Below the pieces are notes generated by a model. That model had not been told where the DNA came from. It did no database searches and was given only the letters and a program-made list of their open reading frames with translations. From the NCBI RefSeq assembly GCF_009828025.1, contig NZ_WTYA01000009.1, positions 98,330-162,329 on the forward strand: a DNA stretch of 64,000 nt, in the 5' to 3' direction. This stretch comes from Qipengyuania algicida. GTDB lineage: Bacteria > Pseudomonadota > Alphaproteobacteria > Sphingomonadales > Sphingomonadaceae. The position numbers and the translations under genes are program-made. Positions 36,580 to 46,336 of this stretch are shown piece by piece (positions within the stretch are counted from its first letter, which is position 1; each line of letters begins with the position of its first letter).

Positions 36580-37736
36580 GTATTCGAAAACGAACTTGGG
36601 TTTCTGGAGGAAAACAGAAAACAGCGTGGGTGTTGGTATATTCTAATATTAATGGAAAACGAACACAGGTTACATTCTCCACTAAACGCGAGGCCGAGCG
36701 TCGATGGCTCGAGATTTCAGCCGAACTCGACCGTGGATCACACGTCAGTATGGCGGAAAGCATAACAGTCGCCCAAGCTGGGGAACTTTGGATCGAGCGG
36801 GCTGTCTCCGAAGGTTTAGAGAGATCGACATACGAGGAGTATCGCCGAGTTTTGCGCCTCCATATCATTCCTCGAATTGGTGAAGTTAAGCTTTCTCAGC
36901 TTAATCGCGCATTCGTAGAGAACTTCAGAGACCAACTACTAAAGGAGTTGGGCCCTAGGACCGCGGAGCGGGTCTTTTCCTATTTCAAAATTATTATGAA
37001 ATTAGCAGACGATAAGGATAAAGTATCTGTGAATGTAGCGGAGAAGGTCAAAATCAAGACCTCGAAACGGCATCGTAGCCGTCCTGAGTTTTTCCAGATG
37101 GAGGAAGTAAATTCCGCGCTATCCGCGTCACTTAAGCTTGGCCCGAGATACAGAGCTTTTGCGCACCTTTTTTGGCTCCATGGCTTACGGTCCTCCGAAG
37201 GGCGTGGATTGCCTTGGGAATCGGTAAACTTAGAGAAGGGAACGGTTATCATCTCACAACGGGCTGATCGTTGGCGCACTATCGGGCCGCCGAAATCGGA
37301 GACGAGCTTTCGCACCATTCCTATGACGCCCAGCTGCGTAAAAGCCTTAACGGCTTGGAAATCGGAGGTAAAACCCGCTCCTGACGACCTCGTATTTCCG
37401 GATAGGGAAGGGAGGCCCATGTCGTACTTTCAGCAAATTAGTCAGCTGTATGATCCGATAATGTTCGAGTCTGGCCTGACGAAAACGGTCAAGGGGAAAC
37501 TACGGCATCTTCGGAGCTTGCATGCCACGAGGCATACTACCGCTTCTATTTGGATTGAAATGGGGTTCTCTGCCAAGCGTGTCCAGACCCTCATTGGGCA
37601 CTCATCCATTCAAATTACGTTTGACCTCTATGGGCACCTCTTTGATCTGAAAGAAAGTGCGGCCGACATGATGCGTTCAGTCGATGATTGGGTGCTCAAG
37701 AATGGTCCTCATAGCGACGATTGTTATTCTGACTAG
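36576..37736 (+). CDS. Tyrosine-type site-specific integrase of the island
   Basis: 386 residues. It has an N-terminal Arm-binding region (WVSGGKQKTAWVLVY), a core-binding SAM-like domain and a catalytic domain with Arg in HGLRSSEGRGL, H-x2-R in HATRHTTAS, the LIGHSSIQITFD box and nucleophile Tyr in LYGHLF. Base composition is lower in G+C than the surrounding core genes. It points at the tRNA-Gln fragment 110 bases downstream, as expected for an integrase next to its attachment site. Confidence 0.93.
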   Translation: MSIRKRTWVSGGKQKTAWVLVYSNINGKRTQVTFSTKREAERRWLEISAELDRGSHVSMAESITVAQAGELWIERAVSEGLERSTYEEYRRVLRLHIIPRIGEVKLSQLNRAFVENFRDQLLKELGPRTAERVFSYFKIIMKLADDKDKVSVNVAEKVKIKTSKRHRSRPEFFQMEEVNSALSASLKLGPRYRAFAHLFWLHGLRSSEGRGLPWESVNLEKGTVIISQRADRWRTIGPPKSETSFRTIPMTPSCVKALTAWKSEVKPAPDDLVFPDREGRPMSYFQQISQLYDPIMFESGLTKTVKGKLRHLRSLHATRHTTASIWIEMGFSAKRVQTLIGHSSIQITFDLYGHLFDLKESAADMMRSVDDWVLKNGPHSDDCYSD

Positions 37737-37843
37737 GATCGTCCCTGATCACGACAAATACCTTAATGCAGCAAATCTGCGACAAGGCGGCGTATCTCGC
37801 CCGATTTTCCGCGGTTTCCCACGGATGCCATATCCGTTTGAAT

Positions 37844-37891
37844 GGGACTCTGACTCCGTCAATTGAGGTTCGAATCCTCACGGGGCATCCA
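37844..37891 (+). other. Probable attR: 3' fragment of tRNA-Gln(CTG)
   Basis: The segment contains a GGA-CTCTGAC-TCC anticodon arm with CTG at 34-36, a variable region, a T-arm TGAGG-TTCGAAT-CCTCA, and an acceptor 3' strand ending in GCATCCA. No matching 5' half lies upstream: a TGCC-like start would be only about 24 bases before the anticodon, where 33 are needed. It is therefore a 48-base 3' copy, typical of an attachment site left by a tRNA-targeting integrase. The complete tRNA and attL should lie to the left; no second copy was seen in this window. Confidence 0.7.
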
Positions 37892-38032
37892 ATTTTTCTC
37901 GCTACAACAGAATGATAGGCGATACAAAAGGCCTGCGCTGCGGCGGGTCTCTCCCGTGATGTTCTTTCATGCTTTCGAGAAGCGCCAGTTTCCCGCTTGC
38001 AGGCTGCGAATCCCGCTCCTATCGACGCCTGA

Positions 38033-38908
38033 ATGACTGAAGAAGAAAAGAGCGAGCTTGCGGCGCGAAAGTTCTATCCCGCGAGCGAAGAAGCAGATTT
38101 CGTCGAAAAGAAATCGCCCCACACCCCGCAGACGATGCATCCGGCCTATCGGCTCGCCTATCGCGACACGGACTTCCTGCTGCGTGACGAATTGCGCCCG
38201 GTGCGCTTCCAGCTCGAATTGCTCAAGCCGGAAATGCTGCTGGAAGAAGCGGGTGTCGGATCGACGCTGGTCATCTATGGTTCCGCGCGCATCCCGTCGC
38301 CAGATGCGGTCGATAAAGCTCTCGCTGGAGCGAAGGAGCTGCCGGAGGAAGATCGACGCGTGGTCGAAAACCTCGCCGCAAAGTCGAAGTATTATACCGA
38401 AGCCTATAATCTTGCGCGGATCGCTAGCGAGAAGGCGATCGTTCAGGACGGCAAGCGCCAGTTCGTTATCTGCTCCGGTGGTGGCCCCTCGATCATGGAA
38501 GCGGCCAACAAGGGCGCAAGCGACGCGGGGTCTGAATCCCTCGGGCTCAATATCGTGCTCCCGCATGAGCAAGCGCCAAACCCGTATGTGACGCCTTATC
38601 TCAGCTTCCAGTTCCACTATTTCGCCCTGCGCAAGATGCATTTTCTCCTCCGCGCCAAGGCGGTGGCGGTGTTCCCGGGCGGTTTCGGCACTTTCGACGA
38701 ATTCTTCGAGCTGTTGACGCTGGTCCAGACCGGCAAGATGAAACCGATGCCGATCCTGCTGTTCGGCAAGGAGTTCTGGACCCGGGTCGTGGATTTCGAT
38801 GCGCTGGCAGACGAAGGAACGATCAACCGCAAGGACCTGGACCTGTTCCACTGGTGCGAAACGGCCGAAGAAGCGTGGGAACACGTCGCGGCTTTCTATA
38901 ATCTCTGA
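38033..38908 (+). CDS. LOG-family protein (TIGR00730, nucleotide phosphoribohydrolase-like)
   Basis: 291 residues. The Rossmann-type core has VIYGSARIPSPD, ICSGGGPSIMEAANKGA and the diagnostic PGGFGTFDEFFE motif with the catalytic Arg/Glu set of Lonely Guy proteins. These hydrolyse cytokinin riboside monophosphates or nucleotide monophosphates in the cytoplasm. The long N-terminal extension is usual for this proteobacterial branch. It is the first core gene right of the island attachment site. Confidence 0.85.
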   Translation: MTEEEKSELAARKFYPASEEADFVEKKSPHTPQTMHPAYRLAYRDTDFLLRDELRPVRFQLELLKPEMLLEEAGVGSTLVIYGSARIPSPDAVDKALAGAKELPEEDRRVVENLAAKSKYYTEAYNLARIASEKAIVQDGKRQFVICSGGGPSIMEAANKGASDAGSESLGLNIVLPHEQAPNPYVTPYLSFQFHYFALRKMHFLLRAKAVAVFPGGFGTFDEFFELLTLVQTGKMKPMPILLFGKEFWTRVVDFDALADEGTINRKDLDLFHWCETAEEAWEHVAAFYNL

Positions 38909-39023
38909 AGCATCGTCTTCTGTCCTGACCTGAGCTGTACCGACCGATACGACACGCTTTGACAGCTGCTTCCGAGCACGCCTAAAGTTGGAGTGGAGGG
39001 GTAACAGGGAAGGTTCGGGGCAG

Positions 39024-41294
39024 ATGAAAAGGACAGGATTGTGGGCGGCGGTCGTCGCCAGTACGGCTTTGGCCGCAGGTACGGCGCTACCGCTCAATGC
39101 GGCGCCTCATGGTGCGTCTGACAATGCTTCGACCGAGGCGCGCTTCGATGCGATGATCGATCCCGCCGATCAGGTGGCGTGGCTCAGGGAGATGTCCTCC
39201 GCTCCCAATCAGGTGGGTAGCCCGCACGACAAGGCCAATGCGGAGATGCAACTCGCCCTGTTCAAGAAATGGGGCTGGAACGCGCATATAGAGACGTTTC
39301 AGGCGCTCTATCCGACCCCGATCTCAACCAAAGTCGAAATGGTCACGCCGGAACGTGTGACGCTGGGCGGGCAGGAGCCCTCGGTCGCGGGGGACGATAC
39401 GTCCGGGAACACCGCAGCCGCGCTGCCTCCCTACCTGATCTATCAGGGCGATGGCGATGTCACTGCGCCAGTGGTTTACGTGAACTATGGAATGCCCGAG
39501 GATTACGAAGCGCTGGCCCGGCGCGGGATCGACGTGAAGGGCAAGATCGTGCTGGCGCGTTACGGCGGAGGCTGGCGCGGGCTCAAGCCGAAACTGGCGC
39601 AGGAACATGGCGCGGTCGGTTGCCTGATCTATTCGGACCCTGCGAACGATGGCTATGCCACGGGCGATTCCTATCCGCGCGGCGGCGCTCGGCCGGAGCA
39701 TGGCGTGCAGCGTGGCTCGGTCGAAGATATGACCACATATCCCGGCGATCCATTGACGCCGGGTGTGGGCGCGACCGCAGACGCGAAACGGCTGACGCGT
39801 GCGGAATCGAAGGTGATCCTGAAGATACCGGCGCTGCCGATTTCCTATGCTGACGCTGCGAAGATCCTTGCCAAAATGGAAGGTCCGGTGGTGACCGGCA
39901 AGGATCGCGGTGGGCTCGGCATGGCCTATCACTGGGGCGGTACCGATGCGGTAAAGGTCCATCTGGCGGTGAAATCCGACTGGTCGCTGAAGCCGGTGTA
40001 TGACGTGATCGCCAAATTGCCGGGGTCCGTCTGGCCCGACCAATGGATAATTCGTGGCAACCACCATGATGGCTGGGTGTTCGGCGCTGCCGATCCGCTC
40101 GCCGGGCAAGTCGCGCTGATGAGCGAGGCCAAGGCATTGGGCGCGCTGTACAAATCCGGTTGGCGGCCCAAGCGCACGATCGTCTACGCCAGCTGGGATG
40201 CCGAGGAGCCGGGGCTGATCGGTTCGACCGAATGGGTCGAGGAACACGCCGCCGAGCTTAAGGACAAGGCCATCCTCTACATCAACACCGACAACCCGGG
40301 GCGCGGATTCTGGTATGCGGGCGGTAGCCACGAATTGCAGCATTTCGCCAATGCCGCTGCCCGCGATGTGACTGACCCGCAGACCGGCGTGTCGGTGGTC
40401 GAGCGCTCGCGTGCGAGAATTCTGGCTGACCATTACGAGACGCCGGGAAGCGTCGAGCCTTGGCTGTATTCAGCGGCGAAGTCGGACGGCGACCTGCCGC
40501 TGTATGCTTTGGGTTCCGGGTCGGACTATTCGGCGTTCTTCCAGCATCTTGGCATCGCGACGATCGACACCGGATTCGGTGGCGAGGACATGCAAGGCGG
40601 GTCCTATCACTCGGTGTACGACAGCTTCCATCATGTAATGGAATTCGACGATCCGGGAATGCAATATGGCGCTGCGGTATCGAAAGTGGTCGGGCATATG
40701 GTGCTTGCCGCCGCCGATGCCGAGAGAGTGCCGGCGATCTATTCGAGCTTTGCCCGAACCGTCGAGCGTTATGTTGGGGAATTGGGCGATCTTGCTGCCG
40801 ATCAGCGCAAGCGTGATCGCGAGCTCAAGGAACTGACCGGGGAGGGTGTGTTCAAGCTTGCTTCCTTGCATGACGATCCGACCACCGCGCCGCCGGACAA
40901 AGGCATCACCCCGCTGATAGATCTGCTGCCGTTGCAGGATGCCGCCGACCGACTGGAGCGTTCGGCAGGTGCGGCCGATGCGATGTTGGGGAGCTATGAT
41001 TCGCTCCCCGCAGCGGTGCGGGCGAAAGTGGATGCGCAATTGCGTTCGATCGACCAGTCGTTGATCGATCCCGATGGGCTGCCGGGGCGGCCCTGGTTCA
41101 AGAACCTCGTCTATGCGCCGGGAACGCTGACCGGATATGGGGCGAAGACGCTGCCGGGCGTGCGCGAGGCGATCGAGCAGCGACGCTGGAACGATGCGCG
41201 GACCTATGTGGCGAAGACCGCGGCGGTGCTCAACGATTATGCCGACCGGCTCGACAAGGCGGTGGCTATCGCGAAAACCGCGCAAGGAGGGTAA
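39024..41294 (+). CDS. M28 metallopeptidase, glutamate carboxypeptidase II-like, exported
   Basis: About 756 residues from ATG 39024. The signal peptide ends in LPLNAAP. A PA domain (GIDVKGKIVLARYGG, then GAVGCLIYSDP) is inserted before the M28 catalytic domain with zinc/active residues in GNHHDGWVFGAADPL, SWDAEEPGLIGS, NTDNPG and YHSVYDSFHH. A C-terminal TFR dimerisation-like helical domain completes the PSMA/GCPII layout. It probably removes C-terminal acidic residues from peptides in the periplasm. There are only 7 bases to the convergent thiD. Confidence 0.92.
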   Translation: MKRTGLWAAVVASTALAAGTALPLNAAPHGASDNASTEARFDAMIDPADQVAWLREMSSAPNQVGSPHDKANAEMQLALFKKWGWNAHIETFQALYPTPISTKVEMVTPERVTLGGQEPSVAGDDTSGNTAAALPPYLIYQGDGDVTAPVVYVNYGMPEDYEALARRGIDVKGKIVLARYGGGWRGLKPKLAQEHGAVGCLIYSDPANDGYATGDSYPRGGARPEHGVQRGSVEDMTTYPGDPLTPGVGATADAKRLTRAESKVILKIPALPISYADAAKILAKMEGPVVTGKDRGGLGMAYHWGGTDAVKVHLAVKSDWSLKPVYDVIAKLPGSVWPDQWIIRGNHHDGWVFGAADPLAGQVALMSEAKALGALYKSGWRPKRTIVYASWDAEEPGLIGSTEWVEEHAAELKDKAILYINTDNPGRGFWYAGGSHELQHFANAAARDVTDPQTGVSVVERSRARILADHYETPGSVEPWLYSAAKSDGDLPLYALGSGSDYSAFFQHLGIATIDTGFGGEDMQGGSYHSVYDSFHHVMEFDDPGMQYGAAVSKVVGHMVLAAADAERVPAIYSSFARTVERYVGELGDLAADQRKRDRELKELTGEGVFKLASLHDDPTTAPPDKGITPLIDLLPLQDAADRLERSAGAADAMLGSYDSLPAAVRAKVDAQLRSIDQSLIDPDGLPGRPWFKNLVYAPGTLTGYGAKTLPGVREAIEQRRWNDARTYVAKTAAVLNDYADRLDKAVAIAKTAQGG

Positions 41295-41301
41295 CGCTCT
41301 T

Positions 41302-42105
41302 TCAGCCGCGCACGGCCTGATGCCCCATCGGGCCGTTGCCCGCGCCGAAGCCGGGAGCCTCGCGAATGGCGCGGCGTACGAAATTGCCCGCCAGTTCGAC
41401 CGAATGTTCGAGCGGCTGGCCATGTCCGATCAGCGTGGCGATCGCCGAGGACAGTGTGCAGCCCGTGCCGTGGGTGTGCGGCGTATCGATGCGAGGATTG
41501 TCGAACTGCACTGCGCGGCCGGTCGCGGGCATGAGGATATCGATGATCCGCGCATCGGCAGTGTGCCCGCCCTTGGCCAGCACTGCGCAGCCGTGGGCTT
41601 GCGACAGCTCGGCTGCCGCCTCGCGCACCTGATCGGTGTTTTCCAGCTTGCGTGCGACGAGATGCTCCAGCTCGGGCAAATTGGGGGTGATCAGCGTCGC
41701 ACGGGCGAACAATCTTTCGCGCAGAGCCGCGATTGCATCGGCAGCGATCAGCGTCGCGCCGCTGGTCGATATCATCACCGGATCGAGCACGATCGGCACG
41801 TCCGGATCGAGCGCCGCCAGCGTTTCCGCCACCGCGGCAACGATCCCCGCATCGTGCAGCATCCCGATCTTGATTGCATCGACGCCGATATCGGCAACGC
41901 AACTCTCGATCTGGCTGGCGACCATATCGGGTGAGAGCGGGGCGATGGCCTGCACCCCGACGCTGTTCTGCGCCGTCACTGCGGTTATCGCGGTCATCGC
42001 GTAGCCAGACAGCATGGTGATGGTCTTGATATCGGCCTGAATGCCGGCGCCGCCCGAGCTGTCGGACCCGGCGATGGAAAGAACACGCGGTGGCGATTTG
42101 CTCAT
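41302..42105 (-). CDS. thiD: Hydroxymethylpyrimidine/phosphomethylpyrimidine kinase
   Basis: 267 residues of the ribokinase fold: SIAGSDSSGGAGIQADIKT at the N-terminus binds HMP, VLDPVMISTSG and GTGCTLSSAIAT (anion hole and catalytic Asp region) complete the site. It phosphorylates HMP and HMP-P for thiamine synthesis in the cytoplasm. The start overlaps the DUF1272 stop by ATGA, so glmM, DUF1272 and thiD form an operon. No TPP riboswitch is visible upstream. Confidence 0.93.
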   Translation of the reverse strand: MSKSPPRVLSIAGSDSSGGAGIQADIKTITMLSGYAMTAITAVTAQNSVGVQAIAPLSPDMVASQIESCVADIGVDAIKIGMLHDAGIVAAVAETLAALDPDVPIVLDPVMISTSGATLIAADAIAALRERLFARATLITPNLPELEHLVARKLENTDQVREAAAELSQAHGCAVLAKGGHTADARIIDILMPATGRAVQFDNPRIDTPHTHGTGCTLSSAIATLIGHGQPLEHSVELAGNFVRRAIREAPGFGAGNGPMGHQAVRG

Positions 42106-42326
42106 GATTTATAATGCCTTTCGCGCGAAGGCGGCGATTTCTCGTGCAGGTGAACCGCGCGGGTCGGACGGTCGACCAGCTCGCCCGCGCAATTGGGGCA
42201 CAGATCGTCAAGCGCCTCGCTGCATTGCGCGCAGAACGTGCATTCGAAGCTGCAGATGAATGCCCCCGGCGCTTCGGCCGGAAGGTCCACGCCGCAGCGT
42301 TCGCAGTCGGGTCGCATCTCCAGCAT
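42102..42326 (-). CDS. DUF1272 small zinc-ribbon-like protein
   Basis: 74 residues with four Cys pairs (CERC, CSFEC, CAQC, CPNC), the pattern of DUF1272, a probable double zinc finger. Function unknown. Its ATG shares a base with the glmM stop (TGATG), and its own stop overlaps thiD, so it is tightly coupled on both sides. Confidence 0.88.
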   Translation of the reverse strand: MLEMRPDCERCGVDLPAEAPGAFICSFECTFCAQCSEALDDLCPNCAGELVDRPTRAVHLHEKSPPSRERHYKS

Positions 42327-43663
42327 CAGGCGACCGCCTTTACCGCCTGGCAGATCGCATCGACGGCGGCCTCGACCCGCTTCGCATCATCGCCTTCGGC
42401 CATGACCCGGATTACCGGCTCGGTGCCGGATGGGCGAAGGACCAAGCGGCCCGATCCGGCAAGGCTGGCTTCGGCTTCGGCGATGACAGCCTTGACGCTG
42501 GCTTCCTCGAGCGGCTTGCCGCCTTCGTAGCGCACGTTCTTGAGCACCTGCGGTACGCGGTCGAAAAGGTGCAGCAACTCGCTCGCACGCTTGTTAGAAC
42601 GAACGAGACTGGCAAGCACGCGCAAGGCGGCGACCAGTCCGTCGCCGGTGGTGCCATAGTCGAGCAGGATCATATGGCCCGATTGCTCGCCGCCGACGTT
42701 GAAGCCGCCCTCGCGCATCCGTTCGAGCACGTAGCGATCGCCAACCTTGGTGCGCTCGAGCGACAGCCCGATCCCGCCGAGATAGCGCTCGAGGCCGAGA
42801 TTGGACATGACCGTCGCGACGACGCCACCGCCGCGCAATTGCCCCTTCTCGAGCATCCTCGTGGCGATCAGCGCCATAAGCTGGTCGCCGTCTACGGTCT
42901 CGCCATTCTCGTCGACCACGATCAGCCGGTCGGCATCGCCATCCAGCGCGAGCCCGATATGCGCGCCGGTTTCGACAACCTTGGCCTTGACTGCATCGAG
43001 CGAGGTCGAGCCGACCCCGGCGTTGATATTGGTGCCGTTGGGCTCGTCCCCGATCGCGATGACTTCCGCGCCCAGCTCCCAGATTGCCTCGGGCGCAACC
43101 TGATAGGCCGCACCGTTTGCGCAATCCACCACCACCTTCAGCCCGTCGAAGCGGATATCGCTACCGACCGATTGCTTGACCGCATGGATATAGCGTCCGC
43201 GCGAATCCTCGATCCGGCGGGCGCGGCCCACACGTGAGGCGTCGACCAGTTTCGGATCGGTCACCATCAGGGCCTCGATCGCCAACTCGTCCTCGTCCGA
43301 CAGCTTGAAACCGTCCGGCCCGAACAGCTTGATGCCATTGTCTTCGTAAGGATTGTGGCTGGCGGAAATCATCACGCCCAGATCGGCGCGCATTTCGCGG
43401 GTGAGCATGGCGATGGCCGGTGTCGGCAACGGTCCGGTCATGATCACGTCCATGCCGACGCTGGTAAAGCCGGCCACCAGCGCACTTTCCATCATATAGC
43501 CCGACAGGCGCGTGTCCTTGCCGATCACCACCCGGTGCCGATGCGCGCCGCGCAGGAAATGAGTCCCCGCAGCCTGGCCTACACACATGGCGGTAGCGGC
43601 GGTGAGCTTTTCGGTGTTGGTCCGACCGCGAATACCGTCGGTGCCGAAGAATTTGCGATCCAT
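42326..43663 (-). CDS. glmM: Phosphoglucosamine mutase
   Basis: 445 residues from the ATG at 43663 ([13 protein letters not shown]); longer frames upstream are not supported. The active serine is S102 in ISASHNP, the metal loop is DGDADR, the sugar-binding loop is GGEQSGH and the phosphate-binding loop is [10 protein letters not shown]. It converts glucosamine-6-P to glucosamine-1-P for peptidoglycan and lipid A precursors. It is first in the operon with DUF1272 and thiD and diverges from sodB. Confidence 0.95.
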   Translation of the reverse strand: MDRKFFGTDGIRGRTNTEKLTAATAMCVGQAAGTHFLRGAHRHRVVIGKDTRLSGYMMESALVAGFTSVGMDVIMTGPLPTPAIAMLTREMRADLGVMISASHNPYEDNGIKLFGPDGFKLSDEDELAIEALMVTDPKLVDASRVGRARRIEDSRGRYIHAVKQSVGSDIRFDGLKVVVDCANGAAYQVAPEAIWELGAEVIAIGDEPNGTNINAGVGSTSLDAVKAKVVETGAHIGLALDGDADRLIVVDENGETVDGDQLMALIATRMLEKGQLRGGGVVATVMSNLGLERYLGGIGLSLERTKVGDRYVLERMREGGFNVGGEQSGHMILLDYGTTGDGLVAALRVLASLVRSNKRASELLHLFDRVPQVLKNVRYEGGKPLEEASVKAVIAEAEASLAGSGRLVLRPSGTEPVIRVMAEGDDAKRVEAAVDAICQAVKAVA

Positions 43664-43843
43664 GGCTTGGTTGTCCTCGTTTGTCGCTGGCGTTTTGACT
43701 GCGGCGGGCAGAAATGGGAAGGGGGAAAGGCACGCTTTGTCCGTTGCAGCAAACCATTCGCTGCTTGCCATGCAACTCATGCGGCGACAGGGCGTTGGTG
43801 TCTTGAGTATCAAATTTCACTTCAGCAAAAGGGATTCCATATC

Positions 43844-44455
43844 ATGGCCTTCAAACTGATCGAACTGCCTTACGACGATAGCGCTCTTGCCCCGGCGATC
43901 TCTGCCGAAACCCTGAGCTTCCATCATGGCAAACACCATCAGGCCTATATCGACAAGACCAACTCCGCGATCGAAGGCGGTGAAATGGCCGACAAATCGC
44001 TGGAAGATATTATCGCTTCTGCGCGCGGCTCGAACCAGGGTCTGTTCAACAATGCTGCGCAGAGCTGGAACCACGGCTTCTACTGGCATTCGCTGGCGGG
44101 CGAAGAAACCAGCGCGTCGGAGGAACTCAAGGCGATGATCGACGATGCTTTCGGATCGGCCGATGAACTCAAGAAGAAGCTGGCCGAGCGCGGTGCGGGT
44201 CACTTTGCCAGCGGCTGGGTGTGGCTGGCGGAAAAGGGCGGCAAGCTGTCGATCGAGGAAACGCACGATGGCGATACGCTCGCGGACAAGGATTTCAATC
44301 CGCTGCTCACCATCGACGTGTGGGAACACGCCTATTACCTCGATCACCAGAACGCGCGTCCGAAATATCTCGATGCGGTGATTAACGGCAAGCTCAACTG
44401 GGCTTTCGCATCGCAGAACCTGGCGCGCGGCACCACCTGGCAATATCCCGCCTGA
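43844..44455 (+). CDS. sodB: Superoxide dismutase, Fe type
   Basis: 203 residues from ATG 43844. The metal ligands are His27 in FHHGKHH, His in QSWNHGFYW, and Asp and His in TIDVWEHAYYLD. AAQSWNHGFYW favours the iron enzyme. Cytoplasmic, single gene with its own terminator hairpins behind. An in-frame extension to 43355 is spurious. Confidence 0.95.
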   Translation: MAFKLIELPYDDSALAPAISAETLSFHHGKHHQAYIDKTNSAIEGGEMADKSLEDIIASARGSNQGLFNNAAQSWNHGFYWHSLAGEETSASEELKAMIDDAFGSADELKKKLAERGAGHFASGWVWLAEKGGKLSIEETHDGDTLADKDFNPLLTIDVWEHAYYLDHQNARPKYLDAVINGKLNWAFASQNLARGTTWQYPA

Positions 44456-44464
44456 TCGGGACAG

Positions 44465-44530
44465 ACGGCGCAATGTCGCGCCGTGGCAAAGCATCTCGGC
44501 CCGTTCCGCATATGTGGGACGGGCCGTTTG
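44465..44530 (+). terminator. Tandem hairpins behind sodB
   Basis: ACGGCGC/GCGCCGT at 44465-44484 is followed by CGGCCCGTTCC/GGGACGGGCCG at 44497-44526 (one G-T pair) and a short TTT. They separate convergent sodB and the AI-2E gene, and the second one is the likelier terminator. Confidence 0.6.
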
Positions 44531-45718
44531 CTATTGAGGGGGCGTTTCCTCGCCCGTGTCGGCGGCATCGAATGGATTGCTGGCGAACAGCGGCTCACCG
44601 AACACAAAACCGATCAGATTGGGGTGGCCGATATGGTCGAACAGCGCCGTCAGGATCAGCAGGATCGGCACCGAGAGAAGCGCGCCGATCACACCCCAGA
44701 TCCATGAGAAATAACTCAGCGCGATCAGGATCAGCAGCGGATTGACGGTGAACCGCGCGCCGAGGATCGAGGGAGTGATGAAATTGGCCTCTACCGCGTG
44801 CAGGCAGAGGTAGGCCAGCGCCGGGACCAGTCCGGGCAGCAGGGTTTCGGTCGAGCCGATGCCGAATACGCCGAGGACCCCGATCATCGCCGCAGGTCCG
44901 ACATAGGGGATGAAATTCAGCAGGGCGGCGAGACCGCCCCACATGATCGGTGCTTCCAGCCCGAACAGCCACGCACCGGTCGCGACGATGATTCCGATGC
45001 CAATATTGATCAACGCCACGGTCAGGATGTAGGACGCCACGCGATCCTGAATTTCGCGGATCACGCGGGCCGCCTTGATGCTCGACCCGAAGGACGAGCG
45101 ACCCAGCAGCAGCTTCTGGCGCATCCGCACCCGCGCTTCGACCATGAAGAAGGCCATAAGCAGCGTCAGCACGATTTCGATCACGACGCTTGGCGTGGCG
45201 ATGGCGATGGATTCGAGCGGCGTGGGACTCGCCAGCACGACCTCACGATGGCTGCGATGGCTCAGAAGATCGCTGAGCTGGGTATTGATCCGCGACAGCC
45301 ACGCAAACTTGTCCTGTAATTCGTTGAACCTGTGCCCGACGTGGCTGATGAGTTCGGGCACCTGATCGAACAGGGCGATCGCGGGTTGCAGGATCAGCGC
45401 GAGACCGAACAGGATGATCGCGATCAAGATCAGGATGGCGATGAAACTTGCCAGTGCATTTGGCAAGCCAAGGCCCGCCAATTTGTCCGCCAACGGGGAC
45501 AGGATGACGGTCAGCACCAGCGCGGCCGTAACCGGAAGGAACACCACCGACCCGATCGACAGAACGAAGGGCAGGGCGAAGAACAGCCCCAGACCGAGGA
45601 TGACCGCAAGCGCCGAGATCAGGCGCAATTCCTGCTCGGCCAAACCATGGCGCGTCGTCACCTCAGCTGGGGGGACCAGCTCCGGCTTCTCCTCGTTGGT
45701 GGGGCCGGACGCCATCAT
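44531..45718 (-). CDS. AI-2E family (PerM-like) membrane transporter
   Basis: 395 residues with about eight hydrophobic helices in the AI-2E layout: paired N-terminal helices, a cytoplasmic or periplasmic helical part (HRFNELQDKFAWLSRI) and the C-terminal NFIPYVGPAAMIGVLG and LLILIALSYFSWIWG segments. Substrate uncertain; family members export autoinducer-2, protons/Na+ or unknown compounds. It begins 9 bases after the ecfG stop, so it is probably expressed as part of the general stress response. Confidence 0.88.
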   Translation of the reverse strand: MMASGPTNEEKPELVPPAEVTTRHGLAEQELRLISALAVILGLGLFFALPFVLSIGSVVFLPVTAALVLTVILSPLADKLAGLGLPNALASFIAILILIAIILFGLALILQPAIALFDQVPELISHVGHRFNELQDKFAWLSRINTQLSDLLSHRSHREVVLASPTPLESIAIATPSVVIEIVLTLLMAFFMVEARVRMRQKLLLGRSSFGSSIKAARVIREIQDRVASYILTVALINIGIGIIVATGAWLFGLEAPIMWGGLAALLNFIPYVGPAAMIGVLGVFGIGSTETLLPGLVPALAYLCLHAVEANFITPSILGARFTVNPLLILIALSYFSWIWGVIGALLSVPILLILTALFDHIGHPNLIGFVFGEPLFASNPFDAADTGEETPPQ

Positions 45719-45727
45719 GGTCCCGGC

Positions 45728-46336
45728 CTAGGGTCTGGCAGACGAACCATTGCCTGCGGCCACATCCTCGAGCTCTTCGAGGATGGCACGATGCGCGCCA
45801 TCGTCGTTGAGCGAACGCTGTGGAATCGCGCCTTCCGCCAGCATGGAGTTGAGCGCCGCACGCGCACGGCCAACCCGGCTTTTGATCGTGCCCACGGCAC
45901 AACCGCAGATATTGGCCGCTTCCTCGTAGGAGAACCCGCCCGCGCCGACCAGCAACAGCGCCTCGCGCCGTTCGGGCGGAAGCGTCAGCAGCGCGCGATG
46001 CAGGTCGGACAGGTGGATCGGCTCTTCCTGAGATGCGGGCGCGGTAAGGATCCGCTCGGCGACGTTCTCGTCATATTCGCCGCGGAAGCGATTGCGCCGC
46101 ATATCGGTGAGATAGGCATTGCGCAGGATCACGAAGGTCCATGCGCGCATCGACGTGCCCGGCTCGAACCGTTCCTGCGCCGCCCATGCCTTGAGCAACG
46201 CTTCCTGCACCAGATCGTCGGCCATGTCGGCCCGGCCGCAAAGGCCGCGCGCAAAGGCGCGCAGATGCGGCACGACTTCTGTGAGTTCGCGCTTGAAATC
46301 GGCCTTTTCCGAGGCCGTTCGGGTTTCGCCGGACAT
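45728..46336 (-). CDS. ecfG: General stress response sigma factor EcfG
   Basis: 202 residues. Sigma2 is seen in DDLVQEALLKAW and SMRAWTFVILRNAYL, sigma4 in LPPERREALLLVGAGGFSYEEAANICGCAVGTIKSRVGRAR. The extended region between them and the nepR neighbour identify the EcfG group. It directs RNA polymerase to GGAAC-N16/17-cGTT promoters and is held inactive by NepR until PhyR~P takes NepR away. It overlaps the nepR stop (TGATG). Confidence 0.93.
   Translation of the reverse strand: MSGETRTASEKADFKRELTEVVPHLRAFARGLCGRADMADDLVQEALLKAWAAQERFEPGTSMRAWTFVILRNAYLTDMRRNRFRGEYDENVAERILTAPASQEEPIHLSDLHRALLTLPPERREALLLVGAGGFSYEEAANICGCAVGTIKSRVGRARAALNSMLAEGAIPQRSLNDDGAHRAILEELEDVAAGNGSSARP

Noticed and set aside
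37826..37891. A complete tRNA here, with GGATGCC pairing to GGCATCC
   Set aside because: Although these 7-mers are complementary, the D-arm does not fold, the 5' part is about 9 bases too short, and the T-arm position shows that the true acceptor 3' strand is CGGGGCA.
42106..43663. TPP riboswitch controlling thiD
   Set aside because: thiD overlaps DUF1272, which overlaps glmM; there is no leader for a riboswitch and no THI-box pattern was seen.
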